64,000 bases of DNA, taken from contig NZ_JAHYJB010000003.1 in NCBI RefSeq assembly GCF_019429335.1, positions 1 to 64,000 of the forward strand, read 5' to 3'. Every line of letters begins with the position of its first letter. The first letter of the stretch is position 1. Source of the stretch: Sulfurimonas sp. GTDB lineage: Bacteria; Campylobacterota; Campylobacteria; Campylobacterales; Sulfurimonadaceae. The notes under the pieces are model-generated. The model was not told the DNA's origin, did not search any database, and was given only the letters and a program-made list of their open reading frames with translations. Made by a program: the position numbers and the translations under genes. Shown here piece by piece: positions 18,133 through 27,566 of the stretch.

Positions 18133-18933
18133 ATGGATAGAGAAATGGGTTACTTTGATATCAGGCAGGTTGCAGGTGCCATATCCGTAATATTTTTAGT
18201 ATTGTTATTATGGGTAAACAGTTATAAGATAGGTTGCTTCTCTTTATTGATGCCTATCATAGTAACTGTTGTCATTGCCTCTAGTTATATAGAGATTAAA
18301 ATGAAGCAGAAAAAATGTTTTCGAGATTGTTATTTTGAAAAAGGCACACTCATTTCAAAAATTCTAACATCTCCTGTTTTAACTTCAATCATTTTTATTC
18401 TATTGTCAATTTCTTACTCGCTTACACTGATGTACATATCTATAAATTTTGACTCTCTTTTTTACCTCTTATTGATTATCTTTATAGCTGCAGTTTTTGG
18501 AATATACAGGTTCTTTTTAAGCTTTTTTGCAAACATTGTTAATGATGCGCATTTAGAGATTTTTGCCAGAGAAACAACAGTTAAAATTTCAGCTTTACTG
18601 CTATTTTGCATATACGCATATCTGTTTTTAAATAGCAGTGAGCCTCAATATCTGAGAGAAACTTTAATAGAAACAATCAACGCAGCCACAAACTCCATCT
18701 CTTCAAATTGCGGCTTTATTGATACTGTTCTAAGAGTACAGACTGAAATAGAGAGCCGTGTCTGGTTCTTAATGAAAGAATCAAATAGTGCCATAGAAGA
18801 GCAAAACAGTAAAAATATTTTATGGATAGGTTTTTTGCTTATAAACTCCATGGCCATTTTAGGTTTAAATCGTTTTATAGTACAGGTCGTATATTTATTA
18901 AATAAAATCATTAAGAGAGACGATGGAAGATAA
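18133..18933 (+). CDS. Hypothetical six-TM membrane protein, first gene of a two-gene module
   Basis: About 266 aa from the ATG at 18133 (18145 is equally possible; no strong ribosome binding site at either). About six TM segments are visible: IRQVAGAISVIFLVLLLWV, FSLLMPIIVTVVIASSYI, TSIIFILLSISYSL, FYLLLIIFIAAVFGIY, ISALLLFCIYAYLFL and ILWIGFLLINSMAIL. A large loop (about 175-225) with two cysteines lies between the fifth and sixth, and the C-terminus is basic (KIIKRDDGR). No family recognised. It overlaps the next gene by 11 nt, so the two proteins are probably made and act together. Confidence 0.6.
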   Translation: MDREMGYFDIRQVAGAISVIFLVLLLWVNSYKIGCFSLLMPIIVTVVIASSYIEIKMKQKKCFRDCYFEKGTLISKILTSPVLTSIIFILLSISYSLTLMYISINFDSLFYLLLIIFIAAVFGIYRFFLSFFANIVNDAHLEIFARETTVKISALLLFCIYAYLFLNSSEPQYLRETLIETINAATNSISSNCGFIDTVLRVQTEIESRVWFLMKESNSAIEEQNSKNILWIGFLLINSMAILGLNRFIVQVVYLLNKIIKRDDGR

Positions 18934-20020
18934 CTCCCAGAATTTAGAAAATAAAAAAACCAAGAAGAGAACTACCAAATCTAACATGTCAAAAAATGAA
19001 AAATATTTTTGGGGTACGATAGTTGTGTTTCTTATTGTGTTTATTGCTATTTCCTTAATTGCGCTATACAAAATAAACAGTAGTTCCTCAAAAGAAAATG
19101 AAAAGGACAAAAAGCCGATTATTGTTGAAAAATGGCTTGAATTGCCATCTCAGAGGATAAGAGAAAACTTGTCTCAAAATCAAGAAAGGATTAAAGAAAA
19201 TCTAAATCTACAAATAGAAAAAATAAACAGCAAAATAGATGATGAAGTAGATATGCTCTTTGAAAAAGTAATCAATGAAAATATAGAGAACTTTCTAGAC
19301 TTTCACTACTCACTTGTCGGCGGCTACGTAGAGTTAGGAACTATGGCATTTAGCGATTATGACAAATATATAAATGAAAAACTTCTTGGAAATGATTTTT
19401 TTGATAAACTTGAAAAATCTTCAAAAATTATTACGAATTTTTATGAGAATAGCATGAAAAATCATCAAGATTTTGTAGAATCCATTTCTACGGATCAAGT
19501 GGATTTAGAACTAAATTCTAAAGCACTTGCCAGCATAAAAGAAGAGATAAACAATAATTTCATGCAACAAAAAATAAAACTAGGTGTAGTGGGTGCGGCA
19601 ATAGGAGCTAAAGTTACAGCTCTTGTCTCTGCCAAGATTACCGCAAAAACGGCTATTACATCAGGAGCAAAAGCAGGTACAAAACTTGCAGCCTCAGCAG
19701 GAGGTGCTGTTGCCGGTGCAAGTGCCGGATTATTTTGTGGTCCTGGGTCTATAATATGCAGCCCTCTTGGCGCTATTGTTGGCGGAGCAATATTTTGGTT
19801 TGGTACTGATGCAGCAATTAATGCGGTTGATGAGACATTGCATAGAGAAGAGCTAAAAGAAGAGATTTTAAGTTCAATTAATGAGACAAAAATGGAATTA
19901 AAAAATAGCTATGTTTCAAGTTTTGAGCATGAAATAGTTAGATTTTCGGAGCAAATTCAAGAGAGCTATAAAAATGTTGAAATAAAAGAGAAAAAGAAAA
20001 TTATTGATTATATAAAATAG
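18923..20020 (+). CDS. Hypothetical membrane protein with coiled coil and glycine-rich hydrophobic domain
   Basis: A 365-aa protein, no recognised family. A lysine-rich N-terminus (ENKKTKKRTTKSNMSKNEK) precedes one TM helix (about 30-50). A long charged coiled-coil region follows (about 60-215). Residues about 218-300 are Ala/Gly-rich with small-residue spacing (GAAIGAKVTALVSAKITAKT, then GGAVAGASAGLFCGPGSIIC), which looks like a glycine-zipper hairpin able to insert in a membrane. A second charged helix ends the protein. It is the partner of the six-TM protein upstream. A surface, secretion-linked or pore role is possible, but nothing decides it. Confidence 0.65.
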   Translation: MEDNSQNLENKKTKKRTTKSNMSKNEKYFWGTIVVFLIVFIAISLIALYKINSSSSKENEKDKKPIIVEKWLELPSQRIRENLSQNQERIKENLNLQIEKINSKIDDEVDMLFEKVINENIENFLDFHYSLVGGYVELGTMAFSDYDKYINEKLLGNDFFDKLEKSSKIITNFYENSMKNHQDFVESISTDQVDLELNSKALASIKEEINNNFMQQKIKLGVVGAAIGAKVTALVSAKITAKTAITSGAKAGTKLAASAGGAVAGASAGLFCGPGSIICSPLGAIVGGAIFWFGTDAAINAVDETLHREELKEEILSSINETKMELKNSYVSSFEHEIVRFSEQIQESYKNVEIKEKKKIIDYIK

Positions 20021-20036
20021 CTAAGATGATTAAAAA

Positions 20037-20069
20037 TCTACATGTAGAGCAAAAAGCTTTACATGTAGA
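20037..20069. terminator. Bidirectional intrinsic terminator between the membrane module and purH
   Basis: Arms TCTACATGTAGAGC and GCTTTACATGTAGA pair over 14 bp with one G-T wobble around an AAAAA loop. A/T runs flank both sides, giving a U tract in either direction. It lies between two convergent genes. Confidence 0.75.
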
Positions 20070-20075
20070 AAAATG

Positions 20076-21611
20076 TTAATGCAAAAAGTGTCTAACTTCC
20101 GAGAAGTAAAGGCTCATGCCAAACTCGTTTGCAGCCTCTATAATCTCATCATCTCTTATGCTTCCGCCAGGTTCGATTACGCTTTTAACACCTGCGGCAG
20201 CTGCAGCGTCAATGCTATCACGAAACGGGAAGAACGCCTCGCTTGCAAGTGCTGCACCCTCTACGTCAAGCCCCATCTCTTTTGCTTTTTTAAGCGCACA
20301 TTGGCTTGCATCGACACGGCTCGTCATTCCCATGCCAACAGCTACCATTGCAGAGTTTTTGACATAAACAACGCAGTTAGATTTTGTAAGAGATGCTACT
20401 TTATAAGCTATCTCCATATCTTTTTTCTCTTGGCTTGTTGCTTCTCTTTTTGTCATTAGCTTTGCGTTTTTTACTTCATCGTCATTTACTCTATCCGCAT
20501 CTTGGTAGACAAAACCGCCGTCGATATGTTTAAAATCTTTCTCGTCATTCGCAAGAACTAATTTGTCATGACCCATTTCAAAGAGTTTTATGCGCTTTTT
20601 AGAAGCAAACACCTCTTGCGCTTCCTCGGTAATACGTCCTGCAATTATAACTTCCAAAAATATCTCGTTCATTTTTAAAGCCAACTCTTTTGTCACGACG
20701 CCGTTAACAGCAACTACTCCGCCAAATGCTGAAACAGGGTCGCACTTTAGAGCCTCAATATACGCCTCTAAAAGAGTATCTTTTATAGCAAAACCACACG
20801 GATTGCCATGTTTGGTTATACAAACTGCATTGTCGCTTCCAAATGCAGAAGCTATCTTAACAGCTCCGCTTAGGTCATTCAGGTTGTTAAAACTTGCTTC
20901 ACCTTTTAGTGTTTTAAAGTTATTTGAGTAGTGTTTGTCAAACTCATACAATGCACCCTTTTGATGAGGATTTTCGCCGTAACGTGTATCCATCACTTTG
21001 TTTCCGACTATAAACTGCTTTTCGCCAAAACCGCCGTTAAAACGCTTGTTCATGTAGTTTGCAATCATTGAGTCGTACGCCGCTGTGTGTTCAAACGCTT
21101 TTATCATAAGAGCTCTTCTAAACTCAAGCGTATTTTTCTCATTCTCTATCGCATCTATAACTTTTGCATAATCGTTTACATCAGTCACAATCATAACACT
21201 CTCAAAATTTTTAGAAGCCGAACGAACCATCGCAGGTCCGCCGATGTCAATATTTTCTATGATTTCTTCAAAGTCATCAGTTTTTAGAATTGTCGCTTTA
21301 AACGGATAGAGGTTTACACAAACCAAGTCAATTGCTTCAACGCCTAACTCTTTTGCCTGATCTAAGTGCGACTGCTTATCACGTCTGTGTAAAATCCCGC
21401 CGTGAACGTATGGGTTTAGAGTCTTTACACGCCCTTCAAAACACTCCGGAAATTTTGTGACCTCATCTATCTCGATAGCTTTTATGCCCTCTTCTGCCAA
21501 TATTTTATACGTTCCACCAGTTGAGATAATCTCAAAACCGTTTTTTACTAAAGATTTACAAAAATCTACCACTCCTGCTTTATCGCTAACGCTTACCAAT
21601 GCTCTTTTCAT
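20076..21611 (-). CDS. purH: Bifunctional AICAR formyltransferase / IMP cyclohydrolase (PurH)
   Basis: Performs the last two steps of IMP synthesis. 511 aa, standard. The N-terminal MGS-like IMP cyclohydrolase domain (about 1-190) shows [27 protein letters not shown]. The C-terminal formyltransferase domain has the KHGNPCGFA catalytic motif and ends with [19 protein letters not shown] precedes the ATG. It stands alone here; purL is 4 kb away on the same strand. Confidence 0.97.
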   Translation of the reverse strand: MKRALVSVSDKAGVVDFCKSLVKNGFEIISTGGTYKILAEEGIKAIEIDEVTKFPECFEGRVKTLNPYVHGGILHRRDKQSHLDQAKELGVEAIDLVCVNLYPFKATILKTDDFEEIIENIDIGGPAMVRSASKNFESVMIVTDVNDYAKVIDAIENEKNTLEFRRALMIKAFEHTAAYDSMIANYMNKRFNGGFGEKQFIVGNKVMDTRYGENPHQKGALYEFDKHYSNNFKTLKGEASFNNLNDLSGAVKIASAFGSDNAVCITKHGNPCGFAIKDTLLEAYIEALKCDPVSAFGGVVAVNGVVTKELALKMNEIFLEVIIAGRITEEAQEVFASKKRIKLFEMGHDKLVLANDEKDFKHIDGGFVYQDADRVNDDEVKNAKLMTKREATSQEKKDMEIAYKVASLTKSNCVVYVKNSAMVAVGMGMTSRVDASQCALKKAKEMGLDVEGAALASEAFFPFRDSIDAAAAAGVKSVIEPGGSIRDDEIIEAANEFGMSLYFSEVRHFLH

Positions 21612-21680
21612 TAATGACCTTGTGAAAATAAATTATGAAATTTTATCTCATTTGAGATTAGAAGATGGTAAACTAACTTT

Positions 21681-21788
21681 TTTCATAACTTATACTCACT
21701 CGCTTAGGCTTCACGGTGGGTACCCCAAATTGCAAAAGAGAAATTTGACCCTTCCGTTGCAGAATCGTTCACTCGTATAGTTATGAAA
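21681..21788. repeat. 108-bp intergenic element with terminal inverted repeats, copy 1
   Basis: A non-coding element in the purH-pfkA gap, bounded by a perfect 10-bp inverted repeat (TTTCATAACT at 21681-21690, AGTTATGAAA at 21779-21788). Inside are two blocks (21706-21730 and 21745-21769), each 25 nt and identical to blocks in a second element at 57558-57666. The right end lies 23 nt before pfkA, so it sits in the pfkA leader or promoter. It resembles a MITE or a structured RNA. Confidence 0.7.
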
Positions 21789-21811
21789 TATATTTCAAAA
21801 AGAGAGATGAA

Positions 21812-22771
21812 ATGAAAAATATAGCTATTTTATGTTCCGGCGGCGATGTTAGCGGTATGAATCCAGCCCTTAAACATTTTGTGGAGTATTCAATACACAA
21901 TGGTTTGACACCCTATTTTGTATATGACGGTTTTGAAGGTCTGATTGATAATAAAATATACAGAGCAGCCCATCAACATGTAGCCGGAATAATCAACCGC
22001 GGAGGAACTATAATCGGGAGTGCCAGAAGCAGAAGATTTATGGAGAAAGGCTTTAGAGAAGTTGCCAAAAACAATCTTGATGCTCTTAAAATCGACATGT
22101 TAGTAGTTCTTGGAGGTGACGGCTCTTTTAGAGGAATGGAACTATTTTACAAAGAGCATGGGATAAGATTTTGCGGCATTCCATCTACCATAGACAATGA
22201 CATAAACGGCACAGAGTACTGCTTGGGAGTAGATACTGCGCTAAATGTTATCAAGGACTCAATCGATAACGTCAGAGACACGGCAGCCTCCTTCTCAAGA
22301 GCGTTTGTGATAGAGACTATGGGAAGAAACTGCGGATATTTAGCTCTTGTTTCAGCTCTATGCAGCGGTGCGGAACTCTGCTTAATACCTGAAATAGAGT
22401 ATGATTTAAAAGAGTATGAAGAAAATTTTAAAGAGCAGATAAAAAACGGGCGCAAATATTTTATTGCCGTAATCTCAGAGGGGATAAAAGAGGAGTCAAA
22501 CGAGATTGCAGAGTGGTTTGAGCAGAAGATTGGGCTGGAGTCAAGAGTGACAATCTTAGGGCATACGCAAAGGGGCGGAAATCCGACAATTTACGACAGA
22601 TTTATGGCATATAAGTTCGTAAACCACGCAATTGACGGTCTACTTGGCGACAAAGATGAGAGTGTCGTCTGCTACACAAAAAAAGATTTTGAGTACAAAA
22701 GCATAGATGAAGTTGCGAACAAGAAGTATCAACTCGATAGCGAGCTTTTGGGCTATTTGAAGAAGTTTTAG
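21812..22771 (+). CDS. pfkA: 6-phosphofructokinase, ATP-dependent type
   Basis: Phosphorylates fructose-6-phosphate to fructose-1,6-bisphosphate. 319 aa, typical of bacterial PfkA. The nucleotide-binding GGDGSFRG motif is at 101-108. Gly at position 104, not Asp, points to ATP use over pyrophosphate. The substrate-binding segment GIPSTIDNDINGTEYCLGVDTA and the catalytic Asp within it are intact. AGAGAG precedes the ATG. Its stop TAG is directly followed by the ATG of the Nif3-like gene. Confidence 0.93.
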   Translation: MKNIAILCSGGDVSGMNPALKHFVEYSIHNGLTPYFVYDGFEGLIDNKIYRAAHQHVAGIINRGGTIIGSARSRRFMEKGFREVAKNNLDALKIDMLVVLGGDGSFRGMELFYKEHGIRFCGIPSTIDNDINGTEYCLGVDTALNVIKDSIDNVRDTAASFSRAFVIETMGRNCGYLALVSALCSGAELCLIPEIEYDLKEYEENFKEQIKNGRKYFIAVISEGIKEESNEIAEWFEQKIGLESRVTILGHTQRGGNPTIYDRFMAYKFVNHAIDGLLGDKDESVVCYTKKDFEYKSIDEVANKKYQLDSELLGYLKKF

Positions 22772-23084
22772 ATGTATAAACTAAAACTTTTTCGTGCCTG
22801 CTGAAGATAAAGAGAGAGTAAAAGAGGCACTCTTTGCTATGGGTGTCGGTAGATACAAAAACTACGAATACTGCTCTTTTGAGACACTCGGAACTGGTCA
22901 GTTTAAGCCCATAAACAAAGCAAATCCCCATATCGGTAAACTTGGCAAGATAGAACATGTAGAGGAGTATAAGGTCGAGATGATATGCGCTGAAGAACTT
23001 ATACATGCGGCAGTAAGAAAACTAAAAGAAGCTCACCCTTATGAAGAGGTGGCTTATGAGGTTATTAGGATGGAAGAGATTTAA
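22772..23084 (+). pseudogene. Nif3/YqfO-type small domain protein with N-terminal frameshift
   Basis: A protein of about 103 aa matching the stand-alone CutA/PII-like domain (COG3323, YqfO insert type) seen in many proteobacteria. The expected N-terminus MYKLKLF is encoded from the ATG at 22772, directly after the pfkA stop. The rest (VPAEDKERVKEALFAMGVGR onward, with TLGTGQFKPINKANPHIG) lies one frame over from 22794. A single extra C at 22793 would explain it. If translation starts at the GTG at 22794, only the first beta strand is lost. It could be a sequencing error or a true mutation. It converges with and overlaps the EAL gene by 4 nt. Confidence 0.75.
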
Positions 23085-24691
23085 AGAATCTTATCCGTAG
23101 GCTCTCCAAAATAGTAACCTTGCGAAAAGTCAACTTCTAGCTCCTGAACCTTCATGAAAACATTTTTGGAGCAGACAAACTCCGCTATAGTTTTGATACC
23201 CATATTTTTGGCAAAATTTACAATTGTTTTTGTAATTATTTGAGAGTTCTCATCCGTATCTATATTTTTTATCATGGAGCCGTCTATTTTTATATAATCA
23301 ACTTTTAGCTTCATAAGATAATCAAAGTTTGAGTAACCTGTTCCAAAGTCATCTATGGAGACCTTTGCTCCGTAACTTTTCACACTTTTTATAAACTCTA
23401 AAACCTGATTAAAATTTTCTATACCCTCGGATTCTAATATCTCAAATACTATTTTTTCGCTTATTGAGCTCTCTTTTAGTTTATTTAAGATGAACCTATT
23501 AACATCTTTATTTAAAATATCCTCAACAGATATATTGATTGAGACCGAATAAGGCAAATCTTGAAATTTTTGAAATGTTTTTTCAATCATTGTTTTTGTA
23601 AGTTGATGATAAAGTTTATTCTTTTTAGCGAGTTCTAAAAAATGGATTGGAGCGATATATGTTCCGTTGTCATCAACTATCCTCATCAACGCTTCATATT
23701 TTACGATTTTTTGTGTTTTCATATCTACTATAGGCTGAAAAAGCGGAACTATCATATCCTCTTCTATGGCTCTTTTTAAACGTTTAGTCCACTCAAGATT
23801 TTTTTCATACTCTTTTGCCATATACATCGTCTCATCATATACCAAAAAGTCTCTTTTACTTTTTTTTGCAATTTTAAGAGCTATGTCTGCATTTTCGAGC
23901 AGTGTTTCATGTCCGTAAGATATACCGAATGTAGCACTTAGGCTCACTTCTCCGTTTGCATTAATCTTAAAGGATTTGTGCGATATTTTTTCACTTAACA
24001 TAGAAGCAAAAGCTTTAAACTCATCAATATTGATATTTTTATTGCATATATATGAAAACTCGTCGGAGTGAAGCCTGTATATGGAATTATCCGCAGATAT
24101 AATCTCTTTTAAAAAGTGGGCAAAATCTTTAAGTATAGAGTCTCCTGCCTTATTTCCGTAAAGGTCGTTTATCTCTTGAAAAGAGTCTATATTTATAATC
24201 ATCAAAAATACTCTTCTTTTCTCTTCTAACTTCTCGGTTAATTTTCTTCTATTTTCCAAACCTGTTAGAACATCGTAGTAAAATTGATGCTCTATTGAAT
24301 CCAACATGACATTAAAGACATCTTTAATAGAATCTATCTCTTCAATGTCATCATCCACTTCTATTCTTTTGGTCATGTCATGTGATTTTGTTATGTTCTG
24401 AATGGCGTTTGAAAACTTTTTAATGGGCTTAATAATGTACTGATTAAATTCAACGAAAATTGCCAAAAAAATCACGACTGAAAATACAATAATGAATATG
24501 ATAAAAAAGTTTATCATCTCATCTAAGGATATTTTTAAATTATTGACCAGATAAGATACATCTATGATGCCAAGTACATCACCCTCTTTTGCATTTATAT
24601 GGCACCTGAGACAATCTTGTTTTGTTGTAACGGGGTAGTAATATTTTATAAAAGTCGAATCGGATATATTTAGGACCTCTTCGCCATGCAT
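23081..24691 (-). CDS. GGDEF-EAL sensor, C-terminal part (split by a frameshift)
   Basis: 536 aa forming the main part of a membrane c-di-GMP sensor. It opens with the end of a periplasmic DUF3365/Tll0287-like domain containing a c-type haem motif (CLRCH), then a TM helix (FFIIFIIVFSVVIFLAIFV), a HAMP-like linker, a GGDEF domain and an EAL domain. The GGDEF motif is degenerate (HSDEF), so cyclase activity is unlikely. The EAL domain has YEALMR and DDFGTGYSN, so phosphodiesterase activity is likely. The N-terminal part lies in another frame at 24670-25041; the ATG here is internal, not a natural start. Confidence 0.85.
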   Translation of the reverse strand: MHGEEVLNISDSTFIKYYYPVTTKQDCLRCHINAKEGDVLGIIDVSYLVNNLKISLDEMINFFIIFIIVFSVVIFLAIFVEFNQYIIKPIKKFSNAIQNITKSHDMTKRIEVDDDIEEIDSIKDVFNVMLDSIEHQFYYDVLTGLENRRKLTEKLEEKRRVFLMIINIDSFQEINDLYGNKAGDSILKDFAHFLKEIISADNSIYRLHSDEFSYICNKNINIDEFKAFASMLSEKISHKSFKINANGEVSLSATFGISYGHETLLENADIALKIAKKSKRDFLVYDETMYMAKEYEKNLEWTKRLKRAIEEDMIVPLFQPIVDMKTQKIVKYEALMRIVDDNGTYIAPIHFLELAKKNKLYHQLTKTMIEKTFQKFQDLPYSVSINISVEDILNKDVNRFILNKLKESSISEKIVFEILESEGIENFNQVLEFIKSVKSYGAKVSIDDFGTGYSNFDYLMKLKVDYIKIDGSMIKNIDTDENSQIITKTIVNFAKNMGIKTIAEFVCSKNVFMKVQELEVDFSQGYYFGEPTDKIL

Positions 24692-25041
24692 CGCTTTTGT
24701 ATATCTCTGTTTTGAGTGATTGCAAGCTTATCTTTTTCTATGACACCAAAAATCTCGGCTACCAAGTCTGTTCTATAGATGTCAATCTTCATATTTGGAT
24801 CTACCTGATTGAGTCTGCTTATAATCTCCCCCAGATCCTCTTTGTTCCACCCTTTTTGCATAGCGGAGTATAGACTCTCAAAAACAAGCATGCTTGTCTT
24901 TTTAGCATCTTCGTGAGCAAGGGCATGTATGGCATTTTTTTTCATATATTCGCCATAAATAAAAGCAGATACTAAAGTAAAAAGAAGTGTTACGAGCATT
25001 ATTTTTGCCGTAACCCTTGTGTATGTTGTTTTCTTGCTCAT
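24670..25041 (-). pseudogene. N-terminal part of the frameshifted GGDEF-EAL sensor
   Basis: Encodes the missing front of the 23081-24691 protein: a cytoplasmic basic start (MSKKTTYTRVTAKI), a TM helix (IMLVTLLFTLVSAFIYGEYM) and most of a periplasmic sensor domain. It reads ITQNRDIQK and then leaves frame. Adding one A to the A4 run at 24695-24698 (minus strand) restores ITQNRDIQKAMHGEEVLNIS and joins the two parts into one protein of about 655 aa. The start was placed at the second ATG (25041), with AGGGAT upstream; the frame is open to 25089. Confidence 0.8.
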
Positions 25042-25126
25042 ATTATCTATCCCTTGTGTTTTATCTACATATAAACAGACCTTACACACTTTTGTAAAAA
25101 AAAGAGCATAGAGCGTCAGTTTTTCT

Positions 25127-25210
25127 CCCCTATCCGAGAGATAGGGGTAGCTTTAGGGGGCTGTAGGGACTTTAGTCCCTGCCATTAAAACGGACGAGTT
25201 CGTTTTAATG
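25127..25210. repeat. Three consecutive hairpins in the purL-sensor gap
   Basis: Within 84 nt three perfect stems follow one another: CCCCTATC/GATAGGGG (25127-25147), GGGACT/AGTCCC (25166-25179) and CATTAAAACG/CGTTTTAATG (25183-25210). There is no open frame. The G+C-rich first half stands out from the AT-rich surroundings. It looks like a REP-type mobile hairpin array or a structured 3' end, and could terminate purL. Confidence 0.55.
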
Positions 25211-25282
25211 CGTAACATCAGATGTAAAGATACAATTAACAGAAAAAAGGTGCTAAAAACAGATGCTTCAATTTATATCATT

Positions 25283-27496
25283 TTATAAATCTGACTCAAC
25301 AACTTTTTTAAATGTATTAAAATAGTTATCTTGAAGCTCTATCATACTCATAGAAACATCGTTGATTTTAACAGTCTCGCCGCCGATTGTTCCAATCTGC
25401 TCGCACTTTAGAGAACCAAGCATATCTTCGAACTCGGCGCAGTTTTCAGGCTTAACCTCTATGATTGCACGGCTCATACTCTCTGCAAAAATATCTCTCT
25501 CATCAGCAACGCTCATGTTGACGTCACATCCAAGCCCGCTGACTGCTGTCATCTTAGCAAGAGCTATTGCAACACCGCCGCTACTTGCATCTTTTGCGCA
25601 TGACAAAAGACCTTTTTTATTTGCCTCGATTACCAATTCCCAAAGAGCAAGCTCTTTTTTGTAGTCAATCTCAGGAAGTTTTCCCGCAACAACCCCGCAA
25701 ATCTCTTTCATGTAAAGTGAACCGCCGAACTCTGATTTTGATTCGCCGACAAGATAAAGCGTATTTCCCTCACATTGAAAACTTGACATCAAAACTTTGT
25801 TTTCATCATCATTTACACCCACGGTTGCAATTGAAGGGGTCGGGAATACAGATACTCCGTTTGTCTCATTGTAAAGTGAAACATTTCCGCCGATTACAGG
25901 TGTTGTAAGTGCCAAACAAGCCTCTTTGATACCTAAACAGCTCTCGCCGAACTGCCACATAACTTCAGGATTTTCAGGATTTCCGAAATTGAGACAATCC
26001 GTAATCGCCAGAGGTCTAGCTCCGCTCATTGCAACATTCCTTCCCGACTCTATAACTGCCGCGGCAGCTCCGCCTTTTGGGTCTATATAGCAGTAGCGCA
26101 CATTACAGTCAGCCGACATTGCAAGAGCTTTTTTGTTCTCTTTTACACGTATAACGGAAGCGTCAAGCATACCGCCTTTTTTGATTGTGTTTGTCTGAAC
26201 CATTGAGTCATACTGAGTGTATATCCAAGCTTTGTCAACAACTTCCATGCTTTTTGTAAGCTTCTCAAATGCCTCTTGGTTTGAAACTTTTGCAAAGTCG
26301 TTGATTGTTACATTTGCGATTTTATCCAAGTATGCAGGACGACTCATCGGACGTTTTAGTATTGGAGCCTCTTCGCTCACAGGGTTAACAGGAACTTCCG
26401 CCACTTTATCTCCATGCCAGAAAAGCTCCATGTTGCCCGTCGCTGTTACCTCGCCGATAACTGCCGCATCCAAATCCCATTTCTCAAAAATCTTAATAAT
26501 CTCGGCTTCGCTTCCTTTTTTTGCACAAAGAAGCATACGTTCTTGTGATTCCGAGAGCATAAAGTCATAAGGAGTCATCCCCTCTTCACGGGCAGGAACA
26601 CGGTCTAGATGCATTATCATACCGCTGCCGCTTCGTCCCGCCATCTCAAATGCTGAAGAGGTAAGTCCTGCCGCTCCCATATCTTGAATACCGATAACAT
26701 GGTCTGTTTTAAAAAGCTCCAAACAAGCCTCAAGTAGAAGTTTTTCAGTAAATGGGTCACCCACTTGAACTGTCGGACGAAGAGATTTTGACTCCTCCGT
26801 AAAACTGTCAGACGACATAACTGCCCCGCCCAAACCGTCACGACCTGTTTTTGCGCCGACGTAAATAACAGGATTTCCAATACCGTCAGCTCTTCCATAA
26901 AAAATCTCATCACTTTTTGCAAGACCAAGAGTAAAAGCATTTACAAGAATATTTCCGTTGTAGCATTCGTCAAAACTTGTCTCTCCTCCGATTGTCGGAA
27001 CTCCCATGCAGTTTCCGTACCCGCCGATTCCAGCAACGACACCGCGAACCAAATATCTTTGATGTTTTGAAATGTCATCATTATTTAACACATTGCCGAA
27101 TCTTAGCGCATTTAGATTTGCAACAGGGCGAGCACCCATTGTAAAAACGTCTCTCATGATTCCGCCGACACCCGTTGCTGCACCTTGATAAGGCTCAATA
27201 AAACTTGGGTGATTGTGAGACTCCATCTTAAACACAGCCGCATATCCGCCGCCGATATCTATTACTCCCGCATTCTCGCCCGGACCTTGAATAACCCATG
27301 GCGCTTTAGTCGGAAAGCCGTTTAAATGAACTTTTGATGATTTATAGCTACAGTGTTCACTCCACATGGCAGAAAAGATACCTATCTCGACCAAATTCGG
27401 CTCACGCCCTAAAATCTGCTTAATATGCACATAGTCATCGCTTGATAGCTTGTGAGAAGAGAGTACTTTTTCAATGTTTTCTAGTTGTTGGCTCAC
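25283..27496 (-). CDS. purL: Phosphoribosylformylglycinamidine synthase, large subunit (PurL)
   Basis: ATP-dependent amidation of FGAR to FGAM in purine synthesis. 737 aa is the size of the small-type PurL that works with separate PurQ and PurS. The AIRS-like fold motifs are clear: [42 protein letters not shown] and the second-half PSIATVGV region. Neither purQ nor purS is adjacent. Translation starts at GTG (27496) with AGGA 8 nt upstream. Confidence 0.97.
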   Translation of the reverse strand: MSQQLENIEKVLSSHKLSSDDYVHIKQILGREPNLVEIGIFSAMWSEHCSYKSSKVHLNGFPTKAPWVIQGPGENAGVIDIGGGYAAVFKMESHNHPSFIEPYQGAATGVGGIMRDVFTMGARPVANLNALRFGNVLNNDDISKHQRYLVRGVVAGIGGYGNCMGVPTIGGETSFDECYNGNILVNAFTLGLAKSDEIFYGRADGIGNPVIYVGAKTGRDGLGGAVMSSDSFTEESKSLRPTVQVGDPFTEKLLLEACLELFKTDHVIGIQDMGAAGLTSSAFEMAGRSGSGMIMHLDRVPAREEGMTPYDFMLSESQERMLLCAKKGSEAEIIKIFEKWDLDAAVIGEVTATGNMELFWHGDKVAEVPVNPVSEEAPILKRPMSRPAYLDKIANVTINDFAKVSNQEAFEKLTKSMEVVDKAWIYTQYDSMVQTNTIKKGGMLDASVIRVKENKKALAMSADCNVRYCYIDPKGGAAAAVIESGRNVAMSGARPLAITDCLNFGNPENPEVMWQFGESCLGIKEACLALTTPVIGGNVSLYNETNGVSVFPTPSIATVGVNDDENKVLMSSFQCEGNTLYLVGESKSEFGGSLYMKEICGVVAGKLPEIDYKKELALWELVIEANKKGLLSCAKDASSGGVAIALAKMTAVSGLGCDVNMSVADERDIFAESMSRAIIEVKPENCAEFEDMLGSLKCEQIGTIGGETVKINDVSMSMIELQDNYFNTFKKVVESDL

Positions 27497-27566
27497 GGGG
27501 AAATCCTAAAAATTTAATTTTTGGTTTTTAAAGGCGGATTATATCCAATATGAAGTAAAAAGAATT

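Noticed and set aside
20073..20459. Plus-strand cysteine-rich frame of 128 codons
   Set aside because: Antisense of purH, which is a complete, well-conserved gene.
25127..25210. tRNA or riboswitch
   Set aside because: No cloverleaf, anticodon arm or CCA-type end, and it lies downstream of purL, not in a leader.
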